DNA of 64,000 nucleotides from assembly GCF_001938985.1 (NCBI RefSeq), contig NZ_MKIN01000022.1, positions 186,001-250,000 of the forward strand, read 5' to 3'. The position numbers were made by a program, and so were the translations under genes. Below, piece by piece: positions 17,089 through 25,960 of the stretch (the stretch's first letter is position 1; the number at the start of each line of letters is the position of its first letter). Under the pieces are notes generated by a model. It saw only the letters and a list, made by a program, of their open reading frames with translations, made no database searches and had not been told where the DNA came from. The DNA comes from Gillisella taibaishanensis. Its GTDB lineage: Bacteria > Pseudomonadota > Alphaproteobacteria > Rhizobiales > Rhizobiaceae.

Positions 17089-18048
17089 TCAGCTTTCCTG
17101 CACCGACACAATCGTGTCATGGATCAATTTCAACACCGCATCTGCGTCGATGTCGGTGCAGATCGTCTGGCTCGGCAGGTTATCCCAATCGCTCGGTCCG
17201 AAGCCCATGCTGTCGGGCTTCTGGATGGTCTGGCCATCAGCGATGCCGCCGCAGACGACACGGATCGAGCCTGATCGCGTGGTGAAAAGATCAGGCGCCA
17301 CCACATAGGCGCAGGCGCAGCTGTCATGCACGACCATGCCGTCAGGCACCCGGCTCTCGTAGAACTTGATGTAGAATTGCGAGAGATCGAATAGCAATTG
17401 CGCCCGCCGCCCGGCGGCATCGCGAATATCCGACAGCGCCTGACGCGTCATGACCGTCTTCAACGTTACATCAAGCCCGACGACGACCACCGGCCAGCCT
17501 GCCGTAAACACCACGTCTGCGGCTTCGGGATCGCCATGGATATTGGCTTCGGCCGCTGGCGTGACATTGCCGTTGACGTCGAAGGCGCCACCCATGATGA
17601 CGATATCCTTCACCAGAGAAACGATCTCAGGATCTTCCTTCAAAGCATTGGCAAGATTCGTCATTCGCCCAACTGCGACAATGCGCACTTCGCCCGGATT
17701 GGCCCTTATCGTCTCGACGATGAAGCGGTGAGCCGGGCGCGGGTCGAGCGGCACGTCGATGGTATCGGGCACGCCGATATTGCCCAGCCCGTCATCGCCA
17801 TGGATGAAGGTCGGCGGGGCATGGGTGACGCGGTGGGGAATGAAGGTCTCGCCCGCGCCCTTGGCGACGGGTGCTTCGATTTTCCATTCCTGCTTCAGGT
17901 AGAGCGCATTGCGGGTCGTCGTCTCGATCGTTGCATTGCCGAATACGGTGGTGATGCCCAGCAGATCGACATCCTTGCTATGGTGCAGGAACAACAGCGC
18001 CATCGCGTCATCGACGCCGGGGTCCGTATCGAAAATAACCTTATGCAT
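17089..18048 (-). CDS. Nucleoside hydrolase (inosine-uridine preferring type)
   Basis: 319 aa. It hydrolyses the N-glycosidic bond of ribonucleosides. The calcium-binding signature DTDPGVDDAMAL is at residues 6-17, IVIMGGAFDVNGNVTPAAEAN is in the middle, and the C-terminal VVHDSCACAYVV has the family histidine/aspartate. The ATG at 18048 was preferred over a start 45 bases upstream because GAGGT lies eight bases before it and the family starts this way. Substrate specificity cannot be assigned. It lies 68 bases after cobM on the same strand but has no pathway link. Confidence 0.92.
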   Translation of the reverse strand: MHKVIFDTDPGVDDAMALLFLHHSKDVDLLGITTVFGNATIETTTRNALYLKQEWKIEAPVAKGAGETFIPHRVTHAPPTFIHGDDGLGNIGVPDTIDVPLDPRPAHRFIVETIRANPGEVRIVAVGRMTNLANALKEDPEIVSLVKDIVIMGGAFDVNGNVTPAAEANIHGDPEAADVVFTAGWPVVVVGLDVTLKTVMTRQALSDIRDAAGRRAQLLFDLSQFYIKFYESRVPDGMVVHDSCACAYVVAPDLFTTRSGSIRVVCGGIADGQTIQKPDSMGFGPSDWDNLPSQTICTDIDADAVLKLIHDTIVSVQES

Positions 18049-18116
18049 GGCCTGACCTCTTTTTCGTTTGAACACGAGCATAGCCAGCTGCAACGGTGCC
18101 GCAACCGGCCACTGCG

Positions 18117-18893
18117 TTAGGCCGACTTATTTTTCTTGCCGACATTGCGCAGCACGTGGGAAAATTCGGCATTGTAGAGATCGCTGTCGCGAAACGCGAC
18201 GTCGCCGAACACCTTGCCGACCATGATCAGCGCCGTGCGAGTGATCTTTGCCTTGCGCACTTCCTCGGCCATGTCCTTCAGCGTCGTGCGGATAAACAGC
18301 TCGTCCGGCCAGGTGGCACGATAGGCGATCACCACAGGGCAATCCTCGCCGTAATAAGGCACCAGCGTTTCGCGGATATGGTTGAGGTTGCGGATCGACA
18401 GGTGGATAGCCAGTGTGGCGCGGGATTTGCCCAAAATCTCCAGCGTCTCGAATTCCGGCATGGACGAGGCCTTCATCTCCGTGCGGGTGATGATCACGGT
18501 CTGGGCCACCTCGGGCAGGGTCAGCTCGGTCTTCAGCCTGGCGGCGGCAGCCGCAAAAGCCGGCACGCCAGGCACGACGTCATAGGGAATGTCGAGCGCA
18601 TCGAGCCTGCGCATCTGCTCGGCAATGGCGCCATAAATAGCGGGATCTCCAGAATGGACGCGGGCCACATCCTGGCCGCGTTCATGGGCTGCGGCGATCT
18701 CAGCGATGATGTCGTCGAGATGCATGGGCGCGGTATCCTTGACCAAGGCATCCGCAGGCGTGGCCTTCACGATTTCTTCCGGTACCAATGATCCCGCATA
18801 GAGGCAGACGGGGCAGCGCTCGATCAGCCGCAGCCCGCGCACGGTGATCAGGTCTGGCGCGCCGGGACCGGCGCCGATGAAATAAACGGTCAT
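18117..18893 (-). CDS. cobM: Precorrin-4 C11-methyltransferase CobM
   Basis: 258 aa. It adds the C11 methyl group in corrin synthesis using SAM. Methylase fold motifs are VYFIGAGPGAPDLITVRG, a VHSGDPAIYGA segment and the PGVPAFAAAAA segment. It is the last gene of the minus-strand cbiX-cobM unit; its ATG follows the CobJ stop by one base. Confidence 0.95.
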   Translation of the reverse strand: MTVYFIGAGPGAPDLITVRGLRLIERCPVCLYAGSLVPEEIVKATPADALVKDTAPMHLDDIIAEIAAAHERGQDVARVHSGDPAIYGAIAEQMRRLDALDIPYDVVPGVPAFAAAAARLKTELTLPEVAQTVIITRTEMKASSMPEFETLEILGKSRATLAIHLSIRNLNHIRETLVPYYGEDCPVVIAYRATWPDELFIRTTLKDMAEEVRKAKITRTALIMVGKVFGDVAFRDSDLYNAEFSHVLRNVGKKNKSA

Positions 18894-18894
18894 G

Positions 18895-20718
18895 TCATGC
18901 CTCTTTCTGCATCGCCGTGCCGGCCTTGCCGGAATAGCCGCGCGGCGTATAAACCCAGGTCTTGCCGTCGCCGGTCTTCACGCTGCGGCTCTCGGACGAG
19001 CCGACGACGACGACAGTCAGCATGTCCACGTCATCGACATCGAGACCACCAAGCGGCACCACCCGCACCAACTCGCCGGGACGGCCAAGATTGGTCGCAA
19101 GAATGACCGGCGTATCGGCGGGCCGATAAGTCAGCAATTGATCGCGGGCATAGGCAAGCTGGGTGCGTCGCTTCATCGAGACCGGATTGTAGAAGGCGAT
19201 AACGAAATCACCCTCACCCGCCGCCTTCACCCGGCGCTGGATATGCTCCCAGGGGGTCAGCAGATCAGACAGCGAGATAGTGCAGAAATCATGCCCGAGC
19301 GGCGCACCGATCCGGGCAGCAGCAGCCTGCAGCGCCGAAATGCCCGGCGAGACCTGCACGGCAATGCGGCTCGCCGCATCGCTGACGCCGCATTTGTCCA
19401 GGAGTTCGAAGACCAGAGTCGCCATGGCATAGATGCCAGCATCGCCGGAGCAGACCAGCGCCACCGTCTTGCCCTCGCCCGCCAGTTCCATCGCATGCAC
19501 GACGCGGGCCTCTTCCTTGCCAAGGTCGAAATCGTGGCGGGTCTTTCCAGCAGCCAGCGGTCCGAGCAGGTCGAGATAGAGCGAATAGCCCACAAGATCG
19601 CTTGAGCTCTCCACCATCCGTGACACTTCAGGCGAGCGCCAGGCCTCCGATCCCGGCCCGATGCCGACCACGAACAGCGTGCCGCGGGCACGTCCGACGG
19701 TCTCCGACTGGACAACACCAGTGGCACGGCCGATAGCGGCGGTGGCGCCCTTCGATTTGATCTTAGGGAGCAACAAACTTCCATGGCCTCCGACCGCCGC
19801 AAACGCCGCCCCCTCGGCAACGCCGTGGCAGCCGACTTCGGCAAAAACGATCTCGGATGGGTTCTGAAGGCGCGGGCTTTCCTGCTCCAGCCGTTCTGCC
19901 GTGAAGAACCGGGCCGGCACGCCGAAATGCGCCGCCACCGCATGGATCGCCGTCTCATCTGCCTTCAGATCGATGGAGGCGATGGCGGCAAGGCTCAGTG
20001 GGGAGACATTGGCCTGTTCCAGCGCTTGCGTCGCAAGCGCAATCGCCTCCTGCGCCGAGGCATGCCGCTCGCAGCCCATGCCCAGCACCAGGGTGCGAGG
20101 GTAGTAGATAAGTTCCAAATCCTGCGGCGCTTTCGGCTGCTCGGTAACGGTGATCGTCACGGCTCCATCATCGGCAAAAGGCAGCCGGGAGGATGTGAGC
20201 CAGCCCGCCTCACCCTGCAGCCGCACAGACGCGCCAGCCACCAGTTCCGCCATCACGGCCTTGGCCGACTGCGGATTGGCAAGCACATAACCCTCCGGCG
20301 GCGCATCCAGCGCCATGCCGAAGCGCAGATCGCCGGCGGTGGTGATCGCCGCATAACCATTCAGCACCTGCGCCACCCGCCGCGCCAGATCATTGGCACC
20401 GTGATGCCCGCCCAGCAGCGGCACGACCGTCGCGCCATCTTCCGACAGGCTCAGCACCGGCGGTTCCGTCTGCTTGTCGGCAAGGCATGGCGCCAACAGC
20501 CGGATCAGCGCGCCCGAAGCCATGACGGCAATGATCGGCCTTCCAGCTTCAAACAATTTACGAACGTGGCTCTTCACATCGGAAAAGCCAATATCCGCGC
20601 CCTCGACGCGCGGCGTCGCGCCGTGGATTTCGGCTCCCAGCGCCTCGGCCAACCGGCGGGCCAGCGGCAGGGCGGAGGGCATCAGCAGCACGATGGCGGG
20701 TTTGGGCACAACACTCAT
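18895..20718 (-). CDS. cobJ: CbiG-CobJ fusion: cobalamin biosynthesis CbiG domain plus precorrin-3B C17-methyltransferase
   Basis: 607 aa, more than twice the length of a single CobJ. Residues 1 to about 350 are CbiG-like: the N-terminal part has IIAVMASGALIRLLAPCLADK and LLGGHHGANDLAR, and the C-terminal CbiG part has LVLGMGCERHASAQE. From about 355 a complete tetrapyrrole methylase follows (TLFVVGIGPGSEAW, VALVCSGDAGIYAM, PGISALQAAAARIGAPLGHDF, FVIAFYNPVSMKRR). CobJ methylates C17 with ring contraction; CbiG opens the delta-lactone in the anaerobic route. A single polypeptide could channel between these steps. Such fusions are known in other bacteria. Confidence 0.93.
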   Translation of the reverse strand: MSVVPKPAIVLLMPSALPLARRLAEALGAEIHGATPRVEGADIGFSDVKSHVRKLFEAGRPIIAVMASGALIRLLAPCLADKQTEPPVLSLSEDGATVVPLLGGHHGANDLARRVAQVLNGYAAITTAGDLRFGMALDAPPEGYVLANPQSAKAVMAELVAGASVRLQGEAGWLTSSRLPFADDGAVTITVTEQPKAPQDLELIYYPRTLVLGMGCERHASAQEAIALATQALEQANVSPLSLAAIASIDLKADETAIHAVAAHFGVPARFFTAERLEQESPRLQNPSEIVFAEVGCHGVAEGAAFAAVGGHGSLLLPKIKSKGATAAIGRATGVVQSETVGRARGTLFVVGIGPGSEAWRSPEVSRMVESSSDLVGYSLYLDLLGPLAAGKTRHDFDLGKEEARVVHAMELAGEGKTVALVCSGDAGIYAMATLVFELLDKCGVSDAASRIAVQVSPGISALQAAAARIGAPLGHDFCTISLSDLLTPWEHIQRRVKAAGEGDFVIAFYNPVSMKRRTQLAYARDQLLTYRPADTPVILATNLGRPGELVRVVPLGGLDVDDVDMLTVVVVGSSESRSVKTGDGKTWVYTPRGYSGKAGTAMQKEA

Positions 20719-20730
20719 TGCGGTCTTTCA

Positions 20731-21471
20731 CTAGATTTGGGCGGCTGATTGGGACGAATGACTGGCATGCGCCCAGCCTTCCTGGCCCTTGTAGATCAGG
20801 ATCATCGAGAAATACGGGGCGACATCTTCAGCGACGGCATTGAGCGGCAGAACGCGCTGATTGGACAGCGAAACCCGCTCGACATAGCCGGCGGCAGAGG
20901 TGAGACCAAGTGATGCGATCAGGGCGCGGATACGCGAAAAATGCCGGCCGAGCTTGATGATCGCAACCGCATCCGCCGCCGCGATCCGCGCCGATAGCGC
21001 CTCATCGTCCAGCGGGCCGGGCAGCACGGTCAGCACGTCATTGCGCGCCGCCAAGGGTCGACCATAAGCAGCCGCCGCCGCCATCATAGAGGAGACGCCT
21101 GGCACGACTTCAGTCTCATAGCGCCCGGCCAGCCGCGCAAACAGATACATGAAGGAGCCGTAGAAAAAGGGATCGCCCTCACAGAGCACGGCAACATCCG
21201 ATCCCACATCGAGATGATGCGACAGCGTCACGGCAGCGGCGTCATAGATATCCTGCGCCGGAAAGCGTTCGACCCGCATCGGCACGATCATGGGCACTTC
21301 CAGCTGATCCGCCCGCAGAAAGGGACCGGCGATCTGTCGGGCAAAGCTCGGCCCGGTATCGGGCGCGGGATAGGCGATGACCGGTGCCGAGGTCAGGATG
21401 CGATGCGCCTTGAGCGTGATGAGTTCGGGATCGCCGGGGCCGAGCCCCAAACCGTAGAGCTTACCGGTCAT
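20731..21471 (-). CDS. cobI: Precorrin-2 C20-methyltransferase CobI
   Basis: 246 aa. SAM-dependent methylation of C20. Motifs are LYGLGLGPGDPELITLKA, VLCEGDPFFYGSFMYLF and PGVSSMMAAAAAYGRPLA. It overlaps cobL by an ATGA junction and is followed by cobJ after 12 bases. Confidence 0.95.
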   Translation of the reverse strand: MTGKLYGLGLGPGDPELITLKAHRILTSAPVIAYPAPDTGPSFARQIAGPFLRADQLEVPMIVPMRVERFPAQDIYDAAAVTLSHHLDVGSDVAVLCEGDPFFYGSFMYLFARLAGRYETEVVPGVSSMMAAAAAYGRPLAARNDVLTVLPGPLDDEALSARIAAADAVAIIKLGRHFSRIRALIASLGLTSAAGYVERVSLSNQRVLPLNAVAEDVAPYFSMILIYKGQEGWAHASHSSQSAAQI

Positions 21472-22694
21472 TTCACCACACTCCAGATCGTGACGGGCAT
21501 CAGCGATTTCCAGCCGCAGAACCGGCCGACGGGTGCGGCTCGCGACACCGAGATCCGGCTCATTTCGCCGCCATGTTGGCCCCGCAGAGTAATCAAAGCC
21601 GCCTCGCCTTCCAGCGTCACGGCATTGGCGACCAGTCGCCCGCCTGGCTTCAGCGCCTGCCAGCAGGTCTCGAACAGGCCATCGGTCGTGACGCCACCGC
21701 CGATGAAGATCGCGTCCGGGCTTTCCAAGCCGTCAAGGGCGGCGGGCGCGGTTCCCTCGACAAGCTCAAGATCCGGCACGCCAAGCGTCTCGGCATTGGC
21801 GCGGATCATCGCCACCCGCTCCGGCTTCGGCTCTATGGCAATTGCCCGCGTGCCCATGCCTGTCCGCAACCATTCGATGGCGACCGACCCACAGCCGGCT
21901 CCGACATCCCAGAGCAGCGCGTTGGGAAACGGTGCGAGAAAAGCCAGCGTCGCCGCCCGCACCTCACGTTTGGTCAATTGCCCATCGTGGCGGAAGGCAT
22001 CGTCCGGCAGGCCCGGCACCGGCGAAAGAACAGGCCCAGACGCGGCGCAATCGATGGCGAGCGTGTTAAAATCGGCAAGCACGGGTGCCTCGGCCAGCAA
22101 CGCATCCGCAGTCAGATGCACGGCCCGCTCCTGGTTCCCGCCCATATGTTCCAGCACATGCAGCATGGATGCGCCGAAGCCGCGCTTTACCAGGAGATCG
22201 GCAGCCTCGAACACCGTTCCGGCATTCGAGGTCAAAGCGATGATGCGCGCACCAGGCAGCACGTGCCTGACGAGATAGGCCAGCGGCCGGCCATGCAGCG
22301 AGATCTGTGCGACACTCTGCAACGGCCAGCCCAGCCGGGCGGCGGCAAGCGAAAAGGCAGACGGAGCCGGCAGGATCCGCATCTCCTCGCTGGGCAGATA
22401 GCGCCGCAAGGTGGCGCCGATGCCGTAATGCATGGGATCACCGGTCGCCAGCACCACAACAGGCGTGCCGCGCAGCTGCAAAAGCTGTTCCAGCGTTTCG
22501 CGAAAGCCTGCACCCCAGGTGAGGATGCGCCGGACATTGGGAGTGGCATCGGCCACCGCATGTTCCAAACGCTCACCCAGCAAAAGCACCTCGGCCGTCT
22601 GCAGATGTGCCAGTTGCAGCGGGGTCAGGCTTTGAAGTCCGTCATCGCCAATGCCGATCAAGGTCAGCCAAGGTTTCGGAAGTGACTCAGTCAT
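21468..22694 (-). CDS. cobL: Precorrin-6Y C5,15-methyltransferase (decarboxylating) CobL
   Basis: 408 aa from the ATG at 22694, which overlaps the end of the upstream gene; a longer frame to 22772 lies inside that gene and was rejected. It is a CbiE-CbiT fusion. The N-terminal CbiE half carries WLTLIGIGDDGLQSLTP and VVVLATGDPMHYGIGATL; the C-terminal CbiT half has LLWDVGAGCGSVAIEWLR, a class I SAM methyltransferase motif. It methylates C5 and C15 and removes the C12 carboxyl. Confidence 0.94.
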   Translation of the reverse strand: MTESLPKPWLTLIGIGDDGLQSLTPLQLAHLQTAEVLLLGERLEHAVADATPNVRRILTWGAGFRETLEQLLQLRGTPVVVLATGDPMHYGIGATLRRYLPSEEMRILPAPSAFSLAAARLGWPLQSVAQISLHGRPLAYLVRHVLPGARIIALTSNAGTVFEAADLLVKRGFGASMLHVLEHMGGNQERAVHLTADALLAEAPVLADFNTLAIDCAASGPVLSPVPGLPDDAFRHDGQLTKREVRAATLAFLAPFPNALLWDVGAGCGSVAIEWLRTGMGTRAIAIEPKPERVAMIRANAETLGVPDLELVEGTAPAALDGLESPDAIFIGGGVTTDGLFETCWQALKPGGRLVANAVTLEGEAALITLRGQHGGEMSRISVSRAAPVGRFCGWKSLMPVTIWSVVK

Positions 22695-24279
22695 TGCCGC
22701 CGAGTCCTCCGGCCAGCGCATTGACAGCGGCAGAGGCCATGGCAGAACCACCCCGTCGGCCCTTGACCGCAATGAAGGGAATGCCCCTGTTATTGGCGAT
22801 CAGTTCCGCCTTGCTTTCGGCAGCGCCGACGAAACCGACGGGAAAGCCGAGGATAAGCGCCGGTTTCGGCGCACCCTGATCGATGAGTTCCAGCAGGTGA
22901 TAGAGCGCTGTCGGCGCATTGCCGATGGCAACCACTGCCCCTTCCAACTGGCCGGTCCAGAGATTGACCTGCGCTGCCGACCGGGTCGTGCGGCTCCAGG
23001 CGGCGAGCGGTCGCACGCGCACGTCATTGAGCAGGCAGACAGTCTCGTTTTCAGCCGGCAGCAGCCGCTTGATGATCCCGTGCCGCACCATCTCGGCATC
23101 GCAAAGCACGGGAGCACCCACCGCAAGTGCTGCTGCCCCGGCCTCGAAGGCGCCCTCGGAAAACACGATATCTTCGGCAAGATCGACCATGCCGCAGGCA
23201 TGGATCAGTCGAACCACGAGCGGCTGCATGACAGCCGGAAAGCGATCGAGATCGGCCTCGCGCCTGATGGTCTCGAAGGATTGGCGATAGATCTCCGCGG
23301 GGTCTCTGACATAGCTGAGACCGACGGCGACAGGAGCATCTTCCGCAACGTCAGGCAGCTCCTGTTGCGGTAGCTCGTCGACCGCCACATCCAAATCGGC
23401 ATGGCCAATGCCAAGAATCCAGCCTTCTTCATGTACCGTCATGGCGATCTCCTCATCCGACAGCCCCGCCGGACGGCCAAAGAGCGTACCAAAGCGTCCG
23501 GCCGCATTGAAGCCGGCAAAGCTTTCAGCGACCCGTCGCACCTGCGCCGCGTCCTTGACATCTGCACCGTCTCGCGGGAGCGAAAATAACGACGGATAGA
23601 TTTCCGCCAGCACAACCGATCGCTCGAGGATGTCATCGTAGCCGGTTTCGAACGGCCAGACGGCAATCCGGTCACGCTCAGCATGGCTATCGAGAAAGCG
23701 CGACAGCCGGGCAATACCAAGCAAGCTCTGGCTGCCGACCGAGCCGGCATAGGCCAGTTGCCAGACTGATTTCGCACCCTTGGCATAGCGCTCTGACGTC
23801 CGCATCGTCAGCGGCTTCTCCACCGGCACCAGGGGGCGGGTGGCCGGCAGCCCTTCGATATCAAGCCCTTGCGGCCGGCCCCAAAAGCGTGCGCCGTCGG
23901 CGAAATACGTGCTGTTCCAATGGCCGGCGAGCGCAAACCGGTTATTGGCATTGTCGGCGGCGTCTTCTACTTCAGCAGCGATCTTGCGCCAAAGGCTCTG
24001 CCAGTCAGCAGACCCCGTCAGCCGCTCCGCCGTGCCTTGCGGATAGCCGAAGGCAAAATCGAACCCGGCCAGCAGCCTCTTGCCGTCGGCCAGCGCTGCA
24101 TCGACCACTTGGGCGAACCGCGCCATGAAGGTCGCCCGGGTCGGAAAATTCTCCAGCCACAGCTCGACCGCTCCCGCCTCGCCGCAGTCGACAAGGCAGG
24201 CCCAGATGGAGTTCTTTCCCGTCACCGGCTTGGCTGCGCCCGACCAATCGACGACAAGGATGCGGTCGAACAGGGGCAT
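22687..24279 (-). CDS. cobH: DUF429-like domain fused to precorrin-8X methylmutase CobH
   Basis: 530 aa, against about 210 for CobH alone. Residues from about 322 to 530 are a full-length CobH (YVRDPAEIYRQSFETIRREA, catalytic histidine in VRLIHACGMVDL, GFPVGFVGAAESKAEL), which moves the C11 methyl to C12 to give hydrogenobyrinate. Residues 1 to about 315 form a separate domain with VVDWSGA, AGFDFAFGYP and LAEIYPSLF, reminiscent of the RNase H-like DUF429 family; this assignment is tentative. The ATG follows the cbiX stop with no gap. What the N-terminal domain does in B12 synthesis is unknown. Confidence 0.9.
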   Translation of the reverse strand: MPLFDRILVVDWSGAAKPVTGKNSIWACLVDCGEAGAVELWLENFPTRATFMARFAQVVDAALADGKRLLAGFDFAFGYPQGTAERLTGSADWQSLWRKIAAEVEDAADNANNRFALAGHWNSTYFADGARFWGRPQGLDIEGLPATRPLVPVEKPLTMRTSERYAKGAKSVWQLAYAGSVGSQSLLGIARLSRFLDSHAERDRIAVWPFETGYDDILERSVVLAEIYPSLFSLPRDGADVKDAAQVRRVAESFAGFNAAGRFGTLFGRPAGLSDEEIAMTVHEEGWILGIGHADLDVAVDELPQQELPDVAEDAPVAVGLSYVRDPAEIYRQSFETIRREADLDRFPAVMQPLVVRLIHACGMVDLAEDIVFSEGAFEAGAAALAVGAPVLCDAEMVRHGIIKRLLPAENETVCLLNDVRVRPLAAWSRTTRSAAQVNLWTGQLEGAVVAIGNAPTALYHLLELIDQGAPKPALILGFPVGFVGAAESKAELIANNRGIPFIAVKGRRGGSAMASAAVNALAGGLGGND

Positions 24280-25620
24280 TCAGCTCTTCTTCATCGACTT
24301 CGGCCCCAGCGGATGATCCGCATGCGGGTATGGGGCGTGGGTGTGGCTGTGGTTATGATCGTGCTGGTGATCATGCCCGTGGCTATGGCTATGGCCATGA
24401 TCATGTCCGTGATCGTGATGGCTGTGATCGTGATGCGCGTGATCATGGTCATGATGATGACCGCAGCCGCAATCGGGACCATGCTCGTGGGCGGCAGCCC
24501 TACCACTCGAAGGCGCATTCATCACCGCCTCCAGCTCCGCATCCGGGCTGGCATTCAGGAGATGCCCATATTTGCCGCCAAGTGTGGTTGAGGCGGAGTA
24601 GTCGAAAGCGGGTTCCAGTGGCGCCGGATCGGCATGGCTATGCACCGGCGTCCAGGGCAGGCCATGCTCACGACAGAAATCCGGATCGCGGCAGGAGGCA
24701 TCGCAATCGCCCTGGCAGGGACAGTTTTCCAGCCCGCCACCGATGCCCTCGACATGATGGTGGTGGCTTTCCTGGGGACGGCCGATATCGGCCTCGAAGC
24801 CAAGCACCTGCTCGCGATATTTGCACATCTGACAGTTCATCACGGCCGCACCTTCGAGGATTTCGCGCACGCGATCCTGGAAGGCGTCGAGCACCAGCGG
24901 GTGATCGTTGAGATAGCTGGCCTTGACGAACTGGATCTCGGGATGGCGCGCCGCCACCTCGTCGGTATAGCTGTAGATCCGCTTCACCAGCACGCCTGTA
25001 AACAGGAAATAGGGGAAGACGACGATGCGCTTGTAGCCGAGCTTGGCGGCATGGGTCAGGCCGGGCTCCACCAGCGGAAAAGTCACGCCGGAATAACAGG
25101 TCTCGCCCCAGCCGAAACCCATGCCTTCCCACAGCATGCGCATGACCTTGGTGGCATTGGAATTGGCATCGGGATCGGACGAGCCGCGCCCGACCACCAT
25201 CAGCAGCGTCTCGTGCTTGTCGACGAAGCCCAGCCGCTCATTGGCCTCATCCACCGCCGCCTGGATGCGGTCACCGGCGGCGCGGATCATCTTGAGGTCG
25301 ATGCCAAGCTCGCGGCCGTAATTGATCACCATGCCAGGGTTCTGCGCCTGGTAGGTGTTGAGAACCGAGGGAATGTCGTTCTTGGCATGGCCGGCGGCAA
25401 ACAACATGCCCGGCACGGCGAGAACCCGCGTCACACCCTGCGCCTTCAGCGCATCGAGACCGGCGGCGATGACGGGATTGCAGAATTCGAGATAGCCGTA
25501 TTCCACGGGCATGTCGGGATTGCGGGCCTTCAGCCCTTCGGCGATGACGGCGAATTCCCGCGCCGCATTCTGATTGCGGCTACCGTGACCGCAGACCATG
25601 ATTCCGAGTTTTTCCGCCAT
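24280..25620 (-). CDS. cbiX: Sirohydrochlorin cobaltochelatase CbiX, long form with Fe-S motif and His-rich tail
   Basis: 446 aa. CbiX inserts cobalt into sirohydrochlorin, the early-cobalt step. Two CbiX repeats are visible: the first with the active-site histidine in GIMVCGHGSRNQNA and a second in MLFAAGHAKNDIP. After about residue 260 a CxxC-type motif MNCQMCKYR and further cysteines (CPCQGDCDASC) suggest an iron-sulfur site. The last 70 residues contain dozens of histidines in HDH/HSH runs, likely for cobalt storage. First gene of the cbiX-cobH-cobL-cobI-cobJ-cobM unit. Long opposing frames are shadows of this tail. Confidence 0.93.
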   Translation of the reverse strand: MAEKLGIMVCGHGSRNQNAAREFAVIAEGLKARNPDMPVEYGYLEFCNPVIAAGLDALKAQGVTRVLAVPGMLFAAGHAKNDIPSVLNTYQAQNPGMVINYGRELGIDLKMIRAAGDRIQAAVDEANERLGFVDKHETLLMVVGRGSSDPDANSNATKVMRMLWEGMGFGWGETCYSGVTFPLVEPGLTHAAKLGYKRIVVFPYFLFTGVLVKRIYSYTDEVAARHPEIQFVKASYLNDHPLVLDAFQDRVREILEGAAVMNCQMCKYREQVLGFEADIGRPQESHHHHVEGIGGGLENCPCQGDCDASCRDPDFCREHGLPWTPVHSHADPAPLEPAFDYSASTTLGGKYGHLLNASPDAELEAVMNAPSSGRAAAHEHGPDCGCGHHHDHDHAHHDHSHHDHGHDHGHSHSHGHDHQHDHNHSHTHAPYPHADHPLGPKSMKKS

Positions 25621-25960
25621 GACATAAGGCTCCCTGCTTCGTTTCGCTTATGTACGAAGCGCCGGAGCCACCGGTTTTGCCGGTCGCTCCAATGGCCTTT
25701 GGGACAGCTCCGGAATTGGCCCCCTGCTTGGGTCGGCCGCACCGGACGATTCCAGCCTGTCGAACAGGCGCCGTCGCACATCATGATGGGAGGAATAGCG
25801 AAGCACCGGTGCCGGGTCAAACCGCAATTAACCTCAGATCTTCAGAGTGCACCGGTTGTTTGCCTGCTGATTTTCCCAATCACCTGCTTTTCCGGCTTAC
25901 GAAAGCGACCGGATCGGCGTAAGGAGGCGACAAGCCCACCTTCCGCCGGATCCCCCATTC
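25621..25960. promoter_or_regulatory. Divergent intergenic region, cbiX / TSUP permease
   Basis: About 340 bases that must hold both divergent promoters. I searched for the B12 box and GCCACTG motif of a cobalamin riboswitch on both strands and did not find them. Two GC-rich inverted repeats (CCGGTGC...GCACCGG near 25804-25854; CCTGCTGATTTTCCC...) are present but not assignable. Confidence 0.4.

Noticed and set aside
21573..22685. Long plus-strand open frame over cobL
   Set aside because: Antisense to a clear CbiE-CbiT fusion; no start signal.
24291..24518. CRISPR-like short repeats in the His-rich tail of cbiX
   Set aside because: The repeats are codons for alternating His and Asp in a coding frame, with no spacer structure.
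25621..25960. Possible second cobalamin riboswitch before cbiX
   Set aside because: None of the B12 box, GCCACTG or CCGCNACTG elements was found in either strand.
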